A stretch of DNA of 64,000 nucleotides from the NCBI RefSeq assembly GCF_002929805.1, contig NZ_PJJM01000095.1:60764-124763 (forward strand), written 5' to 3'. A program made the translations under genes and the position numbers. Numbering within the stretch: position 1 is the stretch's first letter; each line of letters begins with the position of its first letter. The DNA comes from Cryobacterium sp. Y50. Lineage in GTDB: Bacteria; Actinomycetota; Actinomycetes; Actinomycetales; Microbacteriaceae. The notes under the pieces were generated by a model. That model did no database searches and was not told the origin of the DNA. It saw nothing but the letters and a program-made list of their open reading frames with translations. Shown in pieces: positions 34,259 through 43,241 of this stretch.

Positions 34259-34777
34259 GTGAAATTGTCCCGACTGACCTATAAGATTCTGCGGCGCTCC
34301 CATGGCCGGGTGTACGCGATTCGAACGCTGGGTGTGCAAATCGGCAGTGGATGTCGCATCCTCTCTGATATCGCCACAACCGAGCCGTGGCTCATCTCGG
34401 TCGGTGACCGGGTGACCATCAGCTCCGGGGTTACCTTCATCACCCACGACGGATCGGGCTGGCTCTACCGCGACGAACGAGGTCGCCGCTTTCGCTTCGC
34501 GCCGATTCGGGTGGGCTCGGACGTGTTCATCGGTGCCGGCGTGACCGTGCTGCCCGGGGTGAGCATCGGCGACCGCTGCGTGGTGGGCGCCGGGTCGGTC
34601 GTGACGGCGTCGGTGCCGGACGGTACCATCGTGGCCGGTGTTCCGGCCCGCCCGATCAAGTCCTGGCCCGAGTTTCACGCAGCGCTGAGTCAGTGGCCGG
34701 CCGAGTCCGACATGGTGGGCCAGAGCTACCGGGAACGGGTCGATTCGATCGCCGAGGGGCTGATGGCGCGGCGTTGA
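34259..34777 (+). CDS. Left-handed beta-helix (hexapeptide repeat) acyltransferase
   Basis: A 172-residue WbbJ-type O-acetyltransferase. After SRLTYKILRRSHGRVYAIRT come hexapeptide rungs (VQIGSGCRI, PWLISVGDRVTISSG) with the catalytic His in VTFITHDGSG, then APIRVGSDVFIGAGVTVLPG and the terminal VVGAGSVVTASVPDGTIVAG, AGVPARPI. The GTG at 34259 has GGAG 7 bases upstream; the open frame continues to 34130 without a credible start. It probably acetylates a sugar of the repeat unit using acetyl-CoA. Confidence 0.88.
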   Translation: MKLSRLTYKILRRSHGRVYAIRTLGVQIGSGCRILSDIATTEPWLISVGDRVTISSGVTFITHDGSGWLYRDERGRRFRFAPIRVGSDVFIGAGVTVLPGVSIGDRCVVGAGSVVTASVPDGTIVAGVPARPIKSWPEFHAALSQWPAESDMVGQSYRERVDSIAEGLMARR

Positions 34778-34795
34778 CCGGTTCAGCAGGCGCGT

Positions 34796-35372
34796 TCAGC
34801 AGGCTGGAGTCAGCCAGGCGTTGATGAATCCGGCACTCTGGTACCCGAACTGGTACACCCACTTAGGCGGATCCATCGGCTGCGCGGCACCGATCACCGC
34901 GAGCGCCCCCGGGTAACAGCGGGAGATCTGCAGGCGGGCCCGACTCACGTGATAGCTCGAGGTGACCACGATCACGCGGTTCCAGCCCTGAGCGCTCGCC
35001 AAGGCAGCGATGGCTTCGGTCTCGCCGCGGGTGCTCGTGGGGTGCGGGTCGAAACATTCCACCTCGATCGCCGTGCCCGGCACCGCCGGGTCGCGCGCAC
35101 AGGTTGGCCGGGCGGGTGTCCCCGCCGAAGGCGTCCGAAATGAGCACGTGATCGCCGTATCCTGCCGCGGCCAGATCGAGGGCCTTCTGCACGACGGCCG
35201 CGCTCCCGAGCCCGCCGAGCACGACAATGGCGTCGGCGCTGCTCGGAGCGTCTTCGCGCGGAAACATGACCGTTCGCGTGGTGACGGCCACGAGCCCAAC
35301 GATCAGTAGCACAAATCCGGTCAGCAGTACGAGGGCACGCTGGCGCCCGGCGCGGTGGTGCGGCGACCTCAC
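34796..35372 (-). pseudogene. YdcF/DUF218-family membrane protein with a frameshift
   Basis: Two overlapping frames together make one YdcF-like protein. The first (from ATG at 35372) gives a membrane helix VLLTGFVLLIVGLVAV, then DAIVVLGG and YGDHVLISDAFGG up to ANLCAR; the second continues with DPAVPGTAIEVECFDPHPTSTRGETEAIA, VIVVTSSYHVSRARLQISR and ends FINAWLTPAC. The junction is in a GCGCGC run at about 35092-35098, where one base is missing. The DUF218 core (VVLGG, STRGE, SSYHVSRA) is intact on either side. This is either a recent mutation or a sequencing error in a GC dinucleotide run. The start overlaps the acyltransferase stop (ATGA). Confidence 0.8.
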
Positions 35373-36478
35373 TCGCTGCGCGGCAGTATCCGCTCTGCCG
35401 GGACTGCTGCTTCTGCTAAGGGGGATGCCGCTGCCTCACCCGCCGCCGGCGCCTGTCCGGCAAACCAGGTCGGCACCGCAAACGCGTAGCGCAGCAACGG
35501 AAGGTCGCGCATCAGTCGCCAGAGGAGCAGCGACGTGGCGACGGCGAGGCCGGCGACGACTGGGGGGAGTGCCGGGCCGAGGCGATCGAGCCAGGCTTGG
35601 CCGCGGGCGAGCAGCAGCAGGCTCGTGATCAGGGACACCAGCAGTACGTGCACGACGTAGATCGGCAGGGTATTTCTACCGACATAGGCCAGCCAGGCCA
35701 TGGCGTGAAAGCCGACCAGGAATCGGGCTACGAGCAGGCCGGCGCCGAGGGCGAACAGGCTTACCACGACGAGCGTGCCGGTGATGAATGGCAGGCGCGC
35801 GTCCATGGTGAGAATGAGCCCGGCCAGCACCAGAAAGGCCGCGCCGAAGCCGAGGCCGAGACCGAGCGCGCCGAGGCGGCTGGGGCGGTTGACGAAGGTG
35901 AGGATCCATTCGCGCAGGTAGCAGCCGAGTAGAAAGAACAGAAAGTAACGGCCGAATCCGTTCCAAGCGATGTTGCCGGTGTCGGCGCGAGCGAAGAACA
36001 GCACTGAGAGCACAGCGGTGCCGCCGATCTGCACTCGCCAGTCGATGCGAGAGCGCATGAGCTTGGCGGCGACGAAGAACAAGGCCAGCGCGTAGAGAAA
36101 CCACAGGCCGTTGCTCGGGCGCACCGGCGCGAGCAGCAGGTCGATCGGATTGGTCTCGTCGAAGCGGGCCGGATTGGCCAGGAGCGAGAAATAGCCGAAA
36201 CGAATGAGGGTCCACAGCAGAAGGGCCCAGACCAGCAGGCTCAGCCGGGTTCGCCAGAGCGCCGGCCAGCTGCGTTTGATGATCGCGGCAGCAAACAGAC
36301 CGGAAGCGAGAAAAAACAACGGCATGCGAAACACGATGAAGATCAGGTTGATCTTGTTCCAGAACTCTGGCGCGAGACCGGAGAGCACCGTCCACTGCAC
36401 CGCGTGAGCGAGGGCCACGAGCAGGATCGCGATGCCCTTGGCCCCGTCAACCCAGTCGACCCGCCTGCGTTCCGCCAC
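35369..36478 (-). CDS. Acyltransferase family 3 membrane protein
   Basis: A 369-residue polytopic O-acyltransferase. The opening RVDWVDGAKGIAILLVALAH contains the family helix and catalytic His; IFIVFRMPLFFLASGLFAAA follows, then further helices, with VGRNTLPIYVVHVLLVS near the C-terminus. Related in layout to the protein at 16233-17306. It lies 15 bases after the secreted hydrolase gene and overlaps the YdcF gene by 4 bases. Likely decorates the polysaccharide with acyl groups. Confidence 0.87.
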   Translation of the reverse strand: MAERRRVDWVDGAKGIAILLVALAHAVQWTVLSGLAPEFWNKINLIFIVFRMPLFFLASGLFAAAIIKRSWPALWRTRLSLLVWALLLWTLIRFGYFSLLANPARFDETNPIDLLLAPVRPSNGLWFLYALALFFVAAKLMRSRIDWRVQIGGTAVLSVLFFARADTGNIAWNGFGRYFLFFLLGCYLREWILTFVNRPSRLGALGLGLGFGAAFLVLAGLILTMDARLPFITGTLVVVSLFALGAGLLVARFLVGFHAMAWLAYVGRNTLPIYVVHVLLVSLITSLLLLARGQAWLDRLGPALPPVVAGLAVATSLLLWRLMRDLPLLRYAFAVPTWFAGQAPAAGEAAASPLAEAAVPAERILPRSE

Positions 36479-36492
36479 GAACTATCTCCCTG

Positions 36493-37371
36493 CTAGATCG
36501 ACCACTGTGCAAAGGTTTTGATCATGTCGGTGTGAGCGAAGCCGGGGGTGTCGTGCGCGAGCGTGTGGTACATCACCTCGGCGGATATGGCGACCGGCGC
36601 GATTTTCTTGATCAGGGCGAGGCCGTTCCTGCTCGGGATGACCACATTGTCGGGGTGAGCGTCATCGGAGACGAGCACCTTCACCCGACTGTTTTTCCAC
36701 GGGGTGGCGCTGATCCGGGCCGGGTTGGTGCCCTTGATCAGGGTGAGATCGTTGTTGTATGCGTCGCCGACGTGGGCCTGGTTCTTGGTGTCGTAAGCGT
36801 AGAGCCATTCGTTGTCGTAGAGTCCGTTGACCATGTACAGGCCGCGAATATAGGGTATGAGCTTCTTGCCGTAGGTGTAGCAGGCGAGGGATCCGCCAAA
36901 CGAGGTCGCGCGTAAGAAGTTGCGGCGCACGGTGTACAGCGCGTTCAGGTACGTCCAGGCATTCTTCTGGGCGTTGGTGGCGACGGAATTGGTGTACTGG
37001 GTACCGCCGGCATTGATGCAGATGGCGATTGCGTTCTGGTCGACCACGAGTTCGCCGGGGTACTTGAAACCACCGTTGAGCGCGTTGTGCGAGCTGGAGG
37101 CTGCGTGGTAGAACCAGACGGCCCCAATAGAGGCCGTCGAATTGCGCGACACGGTCTGGGGAATGAACAAGCGGGCGCGGTCGCCGCCGATGTCCACTTC
37201 AATATTGTCGTAGAGTTTTTTTCCCTTTTGGGTGAGCACGTTCGCCGTGCGTGATACCTCTCCGGGTAGTGGTGGAGCAGTGACAGCCACTGCGACGGGC
37301 GCGCCCAGCGCACCGAGCCCCAACGTTGCTGCACCAGCGGTTGATAATGTGAGAAACCCTCGACGATTCAT
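36493..37371 (-). CDS. Exported alpha/beta hydrolase-like protein
   Basis: A 292-residue protein with an N-terminal RRGFLTLSTAGAATLGLGAL, a Tat-like twin-Arg signal. The mature part has an alpha/beta-hydrolase layout: AVWFYHAASSSHNA after the second strand, ATSFGGSLACY (G-x-S-x-G-like nucleophile elbow, SFGGS), VKVLVSDDAHPDN and a late His in MYHTLAHDTPGFAH. It may be an esterase acting on the surface polymer. The family is not one I recognise with certainty. Upstream of the acyltransferase gene and likely cotranscribed with it. Confidence 0.7.
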   Translation of the reverse strand: MNRRGFLTLSTAGAATLGLGALGAPVAVAVTAPPLPGEVSRTANVLTQKGKKLYDNIEVDIGGDRARLFIPQTVSRNSTASIGAVWFYHAASSSHNALNGGFKYPGELVVDQNAIAICINAGGTQYTNSVATNAQKNAWTYLNALYTVRRNFLRATSFGGSLACYTYGKKLIPYIRGLYMVNGLYDNEWLYAYDTKNQAHVGDAYNNDLTLIKGTNPARISATPWKNSRVKVLVSDDAHPDNVVIPSRNGLALIKKIAPVAISAEVMYHTLAHDTPGFAHTDMIKTFAQWSI

Positions 37372-37422
37372 TCTGCCGAAGATAGCAGAGAGATTCTTTG
37401 AGGTCCAACCCGAATTTCGCGA

Positions 37423-37899
37423 TCAGGTTGATCGGGCCACCTCGTCCGACGGATGCGTTGGGCCGAGGGCTACCCGCAGCACGACGGTCGCGAGCAGGGT
37501 TCCGAGCAGGGCGCCGAGACTGTTGGCGATCACATCGTTGACAGTGGCGAATCGTTCCGGCAGAAAGACGAGTTGGCCGAGTTCGATGGTGCAGCTAAGC
37601 AAAGTGCCGATCAGCGTGCCGATCCACCAGCGACGGGTACCGGTGAGCAGCACGACGAGCAGGCCGACCGGAATGAACAAAGCGATGTTGGCACTGAATT
37701 CAATGCTCTCGTAGTCGAACCAGGCCGGCACTCCGTGCGCGTGCAGCCACAGGACGACCGAAGAAAACGATCCGTGCAGGCCGCGGTCCACCGGGGTCGG
37801 CCAGAACGCGATCAGGGTCAAGGCAGCGAGGTAAGCGAGAGCCATCCCCCCTGCGGCGCGGCGCAGCAGGGTGTGCCGACGTCGTCGGTTTGCGGTCAT
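37423..37899 (-). CDS. VanZ-family membrane protein
   Basis: A 158-residue protein with four or so hydrophobic segments. Motifs: YLAALTLIAFWPTPVDRG in the first helix region, EFSANIALFIPVGLLVVLLT (the VanZ N-x-x-x-F-x-P block) and SCTIELGQLVFLPERFATVNDVIANSLGALLG, here with the key E-x-x-Q and D-x-x-x-N pattern. The start is set at the ATG 37897-37899, which has AGGAG upstream, rather than the longer frame to 37935. VanZ-like proteins are linked to teicoplanin resistance in enterococci, but most have unknown function. Confidence 0.87.
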   Translation of the reverse strand: MTANRRRRHTLLRRAAGGMALAYLAALTLIAFWPTPVDRGLHGSFSSVVLWLHAHGVPAWFDYESIEFSANIALFIPVGLLVVLLTGTRRWWIGTLIGTLLSCTIELGQLVFLPERFATVNDVIANSLGALLGTLLATVVLRVALGPTHPSDEVARST

Positions 37900-38099
37900 G
37901 ACATCTCCTGATTGCCGGCCGGTTTGAGTCGGCACGCCGACTAGCCACTATGCCCTACATTTCGGGCCGTGAACGCCCGGTCTAGTCCGACTGGGGCCTG
38001 TGAAATTCGGTGAAGTGGAGGTTTAATGGCAGCCCACCGCGCACCCCCGTTGCGCTGCTGTCCCGTTCCACAAGCAGCCCCTCCCGAAGGAGGATTGTT

Positions 38100-39122
38100 G
38101 TGGTCAGAGCCAGGCATGTTCCGCTGCACCGGCTGGTGCTCATCACGCTCACGGTCGGCCTGGCGGCCTTTGCGCTGTCACCGCCCGTCGTCGCCGGTGG
38201 CTCCGAGAAGGACGCCGCACCCTCATCGCCCGCCGCGCCATTGTTGGCCGAATACACCTACAACGCCGCCGTCGAGACTTTCACGGCCGACCGCGCGCAG
38301 GCTGTTCGCCGCATCGACTCCGCCCGCGCCGATATCGCTGCTGCCGAGCTGGCCTGGCAGTCGAGTGCGGCCATCATTGGCGAGAGCGCGGCGCGCACCG
38401 AACTTCGTCGGAAGGTTGACAGTGGGCTGAGCCGGGTGGATCAGGCTGTTCGTGAGCTGGATCGGGCGAACACGATGAGCGATTTCTCCCAGGCCAGCGC
38501 CGAGCATTTCATTTCCCGGCCCGACCTGGCGACGCAGACGGTCGTGCTGGCGGGCATCCGCTTTGATCGGGCGACCGACCTGGCCGACCTGCAGCTATCG
38601 TTGACCGCGTGGGAGCGGGTCGTGGCCGAGGCGGTTGCGGCCTGGCACGTGGAACAGGCGCGGTTGGCGGCGGAAGAGGCGGCGCAAGTCGAGGCACGGG
38701 CGGAAGCGTCTCGGATGGCGGCCGAGCAAGCAGCCCGGTCGGCGGCGGCCCAGGGGCCGGGAGTTGGCCGGTCGGCCGATGCAGCGACCTCCGTTTCCTT
38801 CTCCAAGTTGGTGTGGACGGCGGGTTGGCAGAGCGAGATTGATGCCTGCCAGGGCGCGGTCGATATCGGCGCACACTACGGGGTGCCGGTCATCGCCGAG
38901 CATTGGTCGTGCGGTGGATCACGGTTTCCGCGGGAGGGCAGCACGATTACCCTGACCGGGGCCGCCGGCGGCATCTATCGCGTGGGGTCGGTCGCCGCCG
39001 TGCTGAACGTGGCCGCCGACACAGCGGATGACGTGCCGCGCGGGTTCGACTTGCTCTACCAAACCTGCATCAACGGCTCGAGTGCCACCATGTCATTCAC
39101 CGAGCTGACCCGTATCGGCTAG
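38100..39122 (+). CDS. Secreted protein with coiled-coil region and Cys-containing C-terminal domain
   Basis: A 340-residue exported protein I cannot assign. The GTG at 38100 has AAGGAGGA 6 bases upstream. Residues about 9-30 form a signal or membrane segment (LVLITLTVGLAAFALSPPVV). A long Ala/Glu/Arg-rich stretch (about 50-225) is predicted coiled coil, with EQARLAAEEAAQVEARAEAS-like heptads. The last 100 residues form a compact domain beginning KLVWTAGWQSEIDACQGAVD and containing IAEHWSCGGSRFP and LLYQTCING, three Cys and one His, ending without an anchor. The C-terminal block resembles domains found in other actinobacterial exported proteins of unknown function. Confidence 0.7.
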   Translation: MVRARHVPLHRLVLITLTVGLAAFALSPPVVAGGSEKDAAPSSPAAPLLAEYTYNAAVETFTADRAQAVRRIDSARADIAAAELAWQSSAAIIGESAARTELRRKVDSGLSRVDQAVRELDRANTMSDFSQASAEHFISRPDLATQTVVLAGIRFDRATDLADLQLSLTAWERVVAEAVAAWHVEQARLAAEEAAQVEARAEASRMAAEQAARSAAAQGPGVGRSADAATSVSFSKLVWTAGWQSEIDACQGAVDIGAHYGVPVIAEHWSCGGSRFPREGSTITLTGAAGGIYRVGSVAAVLNVAADTADDVPRGFDLLYQTCINGSSATMSFTELTRIG

Positions 39123-39242
39123 TGCAGGCGTGTGGTTTGCCCCTTGTCGCTGCTCGAACCTGCCGAGAGTCACATCGACCAGCGCTGGCAATCTGCGGTT
39201 CTTGGCAGGAGTGACGCTGACGTCGACAGACGATCCCACAAC

Positions 39243-39273
39243 AAAACCCCCACTCCGATGAAGTGAGGGTTTT
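39243..39273. terminator. Bidirectional terminator between the secreted protein and tRNA-Pro
   Basis: AAAACCCCCACT (39243-39254) pairs with AGTGAGGGTTTT (39262-39273), one wobble pair in the stem, with A-runs and T-runs on the two sides. It lies after the + strand gene and 12 bases past the 3' end of the leftward tRNA-Pro, so it can serve both. Confidence 0.7.
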
Positions 39274-39285
39274 GCGTTGCTGCTG

Positions 39286-39359
39286 TCGGGGTAACAGGAT
39301 TTGAACCTGCGACCTCGTCGTCCCGAACGACGCGCGCTACCAAGCTGCGCCATACCCCG
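39286..39359 (-). tRNA. tRNA-Pro (anticodon CGG)
   Basis: On the minus strand the sequence begins CGGGGTATGGCGCAGCTTGG and ends GTTACCCCG plus A. Acceptor arms CGGGGTA/TACCCCG, an anticodon loop TTCGGGA giving anticodon CGG, and the GGTTCAAATCC T-arm are all present in 74 bases. CCA is not encoded. Confidence 0.96.
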
Positions 39360-39437
39360 ATGGCCCTTGGGCCTTGATCAGTATAGGCGCTTCAGCGCCA
39401 TCCTGACGAATTGAGCAAGCAGCCGGGTGGCCCGGCT

Positions 39438-40430
39438 TTAACCTGCGCAGAGGGTGAGCAGGGTTGCCTCGGGCGGGCAGGCGAATCGCACTGGAGCGTA
39501 AATCGACGTTCCCAGGCCAGCCGAAACGTTCAGAAAGGCGGTACGCAGGCCATGGTTCCAGGTACTGAGGCCCTTCACCTGGCGGCGGGGAATGTCGCAG
39601 TTGGTCACGAGCGCTCCGAAACCGGGCACGCAGACCTGGCCGCCGTGGGTGTGCCCGGCCAGAATCAGCTGGGCGCCGTGGTTGATGAAAGAATTCAATA
39701 CCCGCTGGTACGGCGCGTGAACGACGCCGATGGTCAGCGTGGAGCGCGGGGCTGCGGCCTCCTCGGGGTCGGGCCAAACGTCGTCACCGAGTGGATCGTT
39801 GGCCCGCAGGTCATCGATCGCGCGGGTGATCAGGTCGAGCCGGTCGCGCCCGATGTGCGGGTCGTCGACACCGAAGAATTCCACGTGCGTGCCGTTGAGA
39901 TCGAGCGACTCTGCAGCATTGTTGATGTCGGTCCAGCCGAGATCGGCGAACACTCGACGCAGCGCATCGGTGTCGAGTTCTTCCCGACGAATAATGCGCC
40001 GGCTGGACGGCCCGCCAAAGTAGGTGAACGGGTTTTTCAGCTGCGGTCCGACGTAGTCGTTGGAGCCATTGACGAAGACACCGGGGAGACCTCGGAACGG
40101 CGCGAAGGCATATTCGATGCCGGTGACGCCGTTTTTGTGTCCGAGGTTGTCGCCGGTATCGACGACGAGGTCGGGCTTCAGCGCGGCGAGGCTGCGCACC
40201 CACTCCTGCTTGTTTTTCTGCCACGGAGCCATGTGCAGGTCGGAGAGGTGCAGCACACGAATGGGTGCCGAACCCGGCGCGAGTACCGGAACGCTCACCT
40301 CACGCAGCGTGAACCGGGTGCGCTCGATCACTGCGCCCCAAGCGAAGGCGGCGAGGCCGACCGCGCCCGCCGCCGCGAGCGACGTGCCGACGAGCCGCCC
40401 GCCCTCACCGCGGTGATGAAACGCTGTCAT
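39438..40430 (-). CDS. Membrane-anchored metallophosphoesterase
   Basis: A 330-residue calcineurin-like phosphoesterase. One N-terminal membrane segment (AAAGAVGLAAFAWGAVI) is followed by the metal-site motifs LHLSDLHM (about 60-67), VDTGDNLGH, GSNDYVGP (the GNH(D/E) block, here GSND) and GHTHGGQV. This is the YkuE/UDP-2,3-diacylglucosamine hydrolase-like subgroup of envelope phosphoesterases. It overlaps the penicillin-binding protein stop by 4 bases, so it is translated with it and may act in cell-envelope metabolism. Confidence 0.88.
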   Translation of the reverse strand: MTAFHHRGEGGRLVGTSLAAAGAVGLAAFAWGAVIERTRFTLREVSVPVLAPGSAPIRVLHLSDLHMAPWQKNKQEWVRSLAALKPDLVVDTGDNLGHKNGVTGIEYAFAPFRGLPGVFVNGSNDYVGPQLKNPFTYFGGPSSRRIIRREELDTDALRRVFADLGWTDINNAAESLDLNGTHVEFFGVDDPHIGRDRLDLITRAIDDLRANDPLGDDVWPDPEEAAAPRSTLTIGVVHAPYQRVLNSFINHGAQLILAGHTHGGQVCVPGFGALVTNCDIPRRQVKGLSTWNHGLRTAFLNVSAGLGTSIYAPVRFACPPEATLLTLCAG

Positions 40431-43021
40431 TCGTTCTTCTTGTCGGTTTCGGGTGTCTTAGGGACCGTGTACTTTCCGATGACGATCGTCACGGTATCGC
40501 CGGGGCGACTGGCCGTACCTTCCCCCGGCTGCACGGCAACGACGTTGCCGTCCTGGGCCTTGTCCGTTGTGATCTGTTCGGTTTTAGCCACCGTGAAACC
40601 GTACGGAGCGGCGGTGAGCGTGCTGCGGGCATCCGCTTCACTCTTGCCGATGACGGTAGGTATGGTGACGCCGGTGCCATCACTCGAGTAGGCGGTGATG
40701 CTCGAACCGCGAGTGGAGGAGGACCCACCGGCCGGGTCGGTGTTGGCCACGGTGCCGGCCGGCAGCTCGGAGCTGGTCACGCCGCCGTCGACGAAGAAGA
40801 AGCCTGCTGCTTGGATGGTGGATCTGGCATCGGCCATGGATTTACCGCGCACGTCGGGTACCGGAACGGCGACCGCGTTGATCACGCTCGACGTGGCCTC
40901 CGGAAAGTCATCTCCGCCGTATTTGGCGTTGGCGACACTCATGACGTCCGGCCAGACGTAGTGGCGGACGAGGGACGCCGTGACGCCGTTGAGTGTGGTG
41001 AAGCGCTGATTCTTGGAGTCGCCGCGCACGTTGACCACGCCGACAACGGTGGCAACCTTGCTGCTGGCTCCGCTCATCCAGGTGTCTTTGGCCTTGTCAG
41101 TGGTTCCGGTCTTGCCGATGATCGGTACCCGGGGCGAAGTGCGCGCGCCCGAGGCGGAGGCTGTTCCTCCGCCGGTTGTCGTGGTCGCCATGGCGTACTG
41201 CATTCCGGCGGCTACTTCCGGCGAAACGGACTGGGTGCAGGTCGATTTGGGCACGGTAAGTTCGGCTCCGTCAGAACCGATCATGCTGCGAATAACGATG
41301 GGAGTGCAGGTCGTGCCGTTATTGGCGATGCCGGCGAAGGCGACGGCCATGGTCAGCGGGGCGATGTAGTTCGTGCCGATGAGCGAAGATGCGTTCTGGC
41401 CGAGCGCGCCGCCGTCTGCCGCGTGCACATCGAAGGCCTCAGCGGTGTTTTTGATGCCGCACAAGTCGAGCTTCTTGGCCATCCCGACGAAGCCGGTGTT
41501 GATCGACCGGGTGGTCGAATGAAGCGCCGATTCATTTGGGCCGCCCTCGCCACCGTCATTACGAGGGGCGAACGTCGTGCCGTAACTCTGCGGACCGAGG
41601 CAACTGTCCTGGAAAGTTCCCCAGTCCGACTTGACTCGTGAGTCAACCCGTTCGGTCAGGGCGTGCCCCTCTTTGAGCCACTCGGCCAGCGTGAAGACCT
41701 TATAGGTTGAACCGGGCTGAAATCCGGCCGAACCGCCCGTGGCGTAGTCCGTGTTGTAGTTAATGCTGGTGAAGTTGCTGCCAGAGGGCTGCTCCGCCTG
41801 GCTGTAGTCCTTGTTCTGCGCCATAGCGAGCACCTCACCGGTACCGACCTTAACGCTCGAGACGATCCCGCCGACATCCCAACCGGGATACGACTTGGGG
41901 ACGTACTTGTTCAGGGAAGTTTCGGCGGCAACCTGCAGTTCGAGGTCAAGTGTGGTGTAGACGTCGAATCCGCCACGCTGGAAGTTCGCGAGGCGCGTCT
42001 CAGCATCCGCTCCGAAGGTGGGATCGGACTTCAGAATCTTGGTGACGTAATCACAGAAGTAGGCGCTGCCTCCGGCGGTCTGGCAGCCGGTGCTCGGCAC
42101 GGTGATGACGGGCTCAATCGGCGCGGCCACAGCCGCGTCGTAGTCGGCCCGAGTGATCTTGTCGTATTTGAGCATCTCGTTGAGAATGTAGTCGCGCCGA
42201 AACTTGTTGTCGGCGTAGCCGTTGGCCGCACCGTTGGTTTCGCTGTCGGGGCGGTCGAGCTGAAACTTGACCGGGTTGTTCACGATCGCCACCAGGCTCG
42301 CCGCCTGCGGCAGAGTCAGGTTGAGGGCGGTCGTGTTGAAATAGTAGCTCGCGGCGGCTTCGATGCCATACACCGTTCCGCCGTAGCCGGCGATGTTCAG
42401 GTAGCCGCGAAGAATGTCTGCTTTTTCATATTTCTTCTCCAGCCCGATGGCGAGGCGCATCTCGCGCAGCTTGCGGTCAGCAGTAGGTATAGTGGCGTCT
42501 TTATAGCAGGCCTTGGCCTCGTCGGCGTCGGTCATTACCTCGCACTTTTGAATGAGCACGTTCTTCACATACTGCTGAGTGATCGACGAGCCACCGCGGG
42601 TGTCACCGCCGGCCAGGGTCTGCACGGCACCGTTGAAGCTGGACTGAATGTCAACGCCACCGTGCTCCATAAACCGCGGGTCTTCACCGGCGATGGCGGC
42701 ATCCTTGGCGAACTGGCTGATGGCGTCAGAGGCCACTTCGACCCGGTTCTGCTCGTAGAACGAGGCGAGGAGCTGGCGGGTGCCCACCGGATCTTCAGGG
42801 TTCGACGATGCGTAGATGTTGCTCTTCTGGGAGAGCCGATCGATGGAGAGGTACTCGGGCAGGCTGTCGAACACATTGATGGTGTTCGTGGCGGCCATGC
42901 CGGACAGGGCAACGGCTGGGGCGACGGCGGCGGTCACGAGAATACCGGCGACGGCACTCATCCCGACGAGACCCAGGAGACCCCCCAGAGCCCCGCTCAC
43001 AGTTCGATTTTTGGCAGACAT
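40427..43021 (-). CDS. Class A penicillin-binding protein with PASTA domains
   Basis: Bifunctional peptidoglycan synthase of 864 residues. A single N-terminal membrane anchor is followed by the glycosyltransferase 51 domain (AIAGEDPRFMEHGGVD with the catalytic Glu, then RGGSSITQQYVKN) and the transpeptidase domain with FQPGSTYKVFTLAEW (SxxK), RSINTGFVGMA (SxN) and GKTGTTDKAKDTW (KTG). Two PASTA domains follow (VPVPDVRGKSMADARSTIQA and VTIPTVIGKSEADARSTLTA), then a charged tail. I chose the ATG at 43021; an in-frame TTG at 43042 is an alternative. Translationally coupled to the downstream metallophosphoesterase. Confidence 0.92.
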   Translation of the reverse strand: MSAKNRTVSGALGGLLGLVGMSAVAGILVTAAVAPAVALSGMAATNTINVFDSLPEYLSIDRLSQKSNIYASSNPEDPVGTRQLLASFYEQNRVEVASDAISQFAKDAAIAGEDPRFMEHGGVDIQSSFNGAVQTLAGGDTRGGSSITQQYVKNVLIQKCEVMTDADEAKACYKDATIPTADRKLREMRLAIGLEKKYEKADILRGYLNIAGYGGTVYGIEAAASYYFNTTALNLTLPQAASLVAIVNNPVKFQLDRPDSETNGAANGYADNKFRRDYILNEMLKYDKITRADYDAAVAAPIEPVITVPSTGCQTAGGSAYFCDYVTKILKSDPTFGADAETRLANFQRGGFDVYTTLDLELQVAAETSLNKYVPKSYPGWDVGGIVSSVKVGTGEVLAMAQNKDYSQAEQPSGSNFTSINYNTDYATGGSAGFQPGSTYKVFTLAEWLKEGHALTERVDSRVKSDWGTFQDSCLGPQSYGTTFAPRNDGGEGGPNESALHSTTRSINTGFVGMAKKLDLCGIKNTAEAFDVHAADGGALGQNASSLIGTNYIAPLTMAVAFAGIANNGTTCTPIVIRSMIGSDGAELTVPKSTCTQSVSPEVAAGMQYAMATTTTGGGTASASGARTSPRVPIIGKTGTTDKAKDTWMSGASSKVATVVGVVNVRGDSKNQRFTTLNGVTASLVRHYVWPDVMSVANAKYGGDDFPEATSSVINAVAVPVPDVRGKSMADARSTIQAAGFFFVDGGVTSSELPAGTVANTDPAGGSSSTRGSSITAYSSDGTGVTIPTVIGKSEADARSTLTAAPYGFTVAKTEQITTDKAQDGNVVAVQPGEGTASRPGDTVTIVIGKYTVPKTPETDKKNE

Positions 43022-43071
43022 AGACTTGAGCGTAAGCGACAAATCTGAAAGCCCGCCTCAATAGGAGTCAC

Positions 43072-43239
43072 ATGCCCGCCTGGGAATACCTCACAACGCC
43101 GTTGATGATCCACAATACGGCCGCCATTCTGAACAGCTGGGGCTCTGACGGGTGGGAACTCGTACAGGTCGTACCCGGTCCAGAAGGTGGCCTCGTTGCC
43201 TATCTGAAACGCCCACTCGCAGCCAAGGAAGGGGCATAG
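43072..43239 (+). CDS. Small conserved protein (DUF4177-like)
   Basis: A 55-residue protein: it begins MPAWEYLTTPLMIHNTAAIL and contains SWGSDGWELVQVV, the pattern of small DUF4177-type proteins, ending YLKRPLAAKEGA. The ATG has AGGAG 5 bases upstream, and the stop TAG is 2 bases before the RidA start, so the two genes are cotranscribed. Function unknown. It is shorter than most gene finders accept but has clear coding signals. Confidence 0.78.
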   Translation: MPAWEYLTTPLMIHNTAAILNSWGSDGWELVQVVPGPEGGLVAYLKRPLAAKEGA

Positions 43240-43241
43240 CC

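Noticed and set aside
35092..35098. Programmed frameshift in the YdcF gene
   Set aside because: No slippery heptamer or downstream structure; a simple one-base loss in a GC run is the simpler reading.
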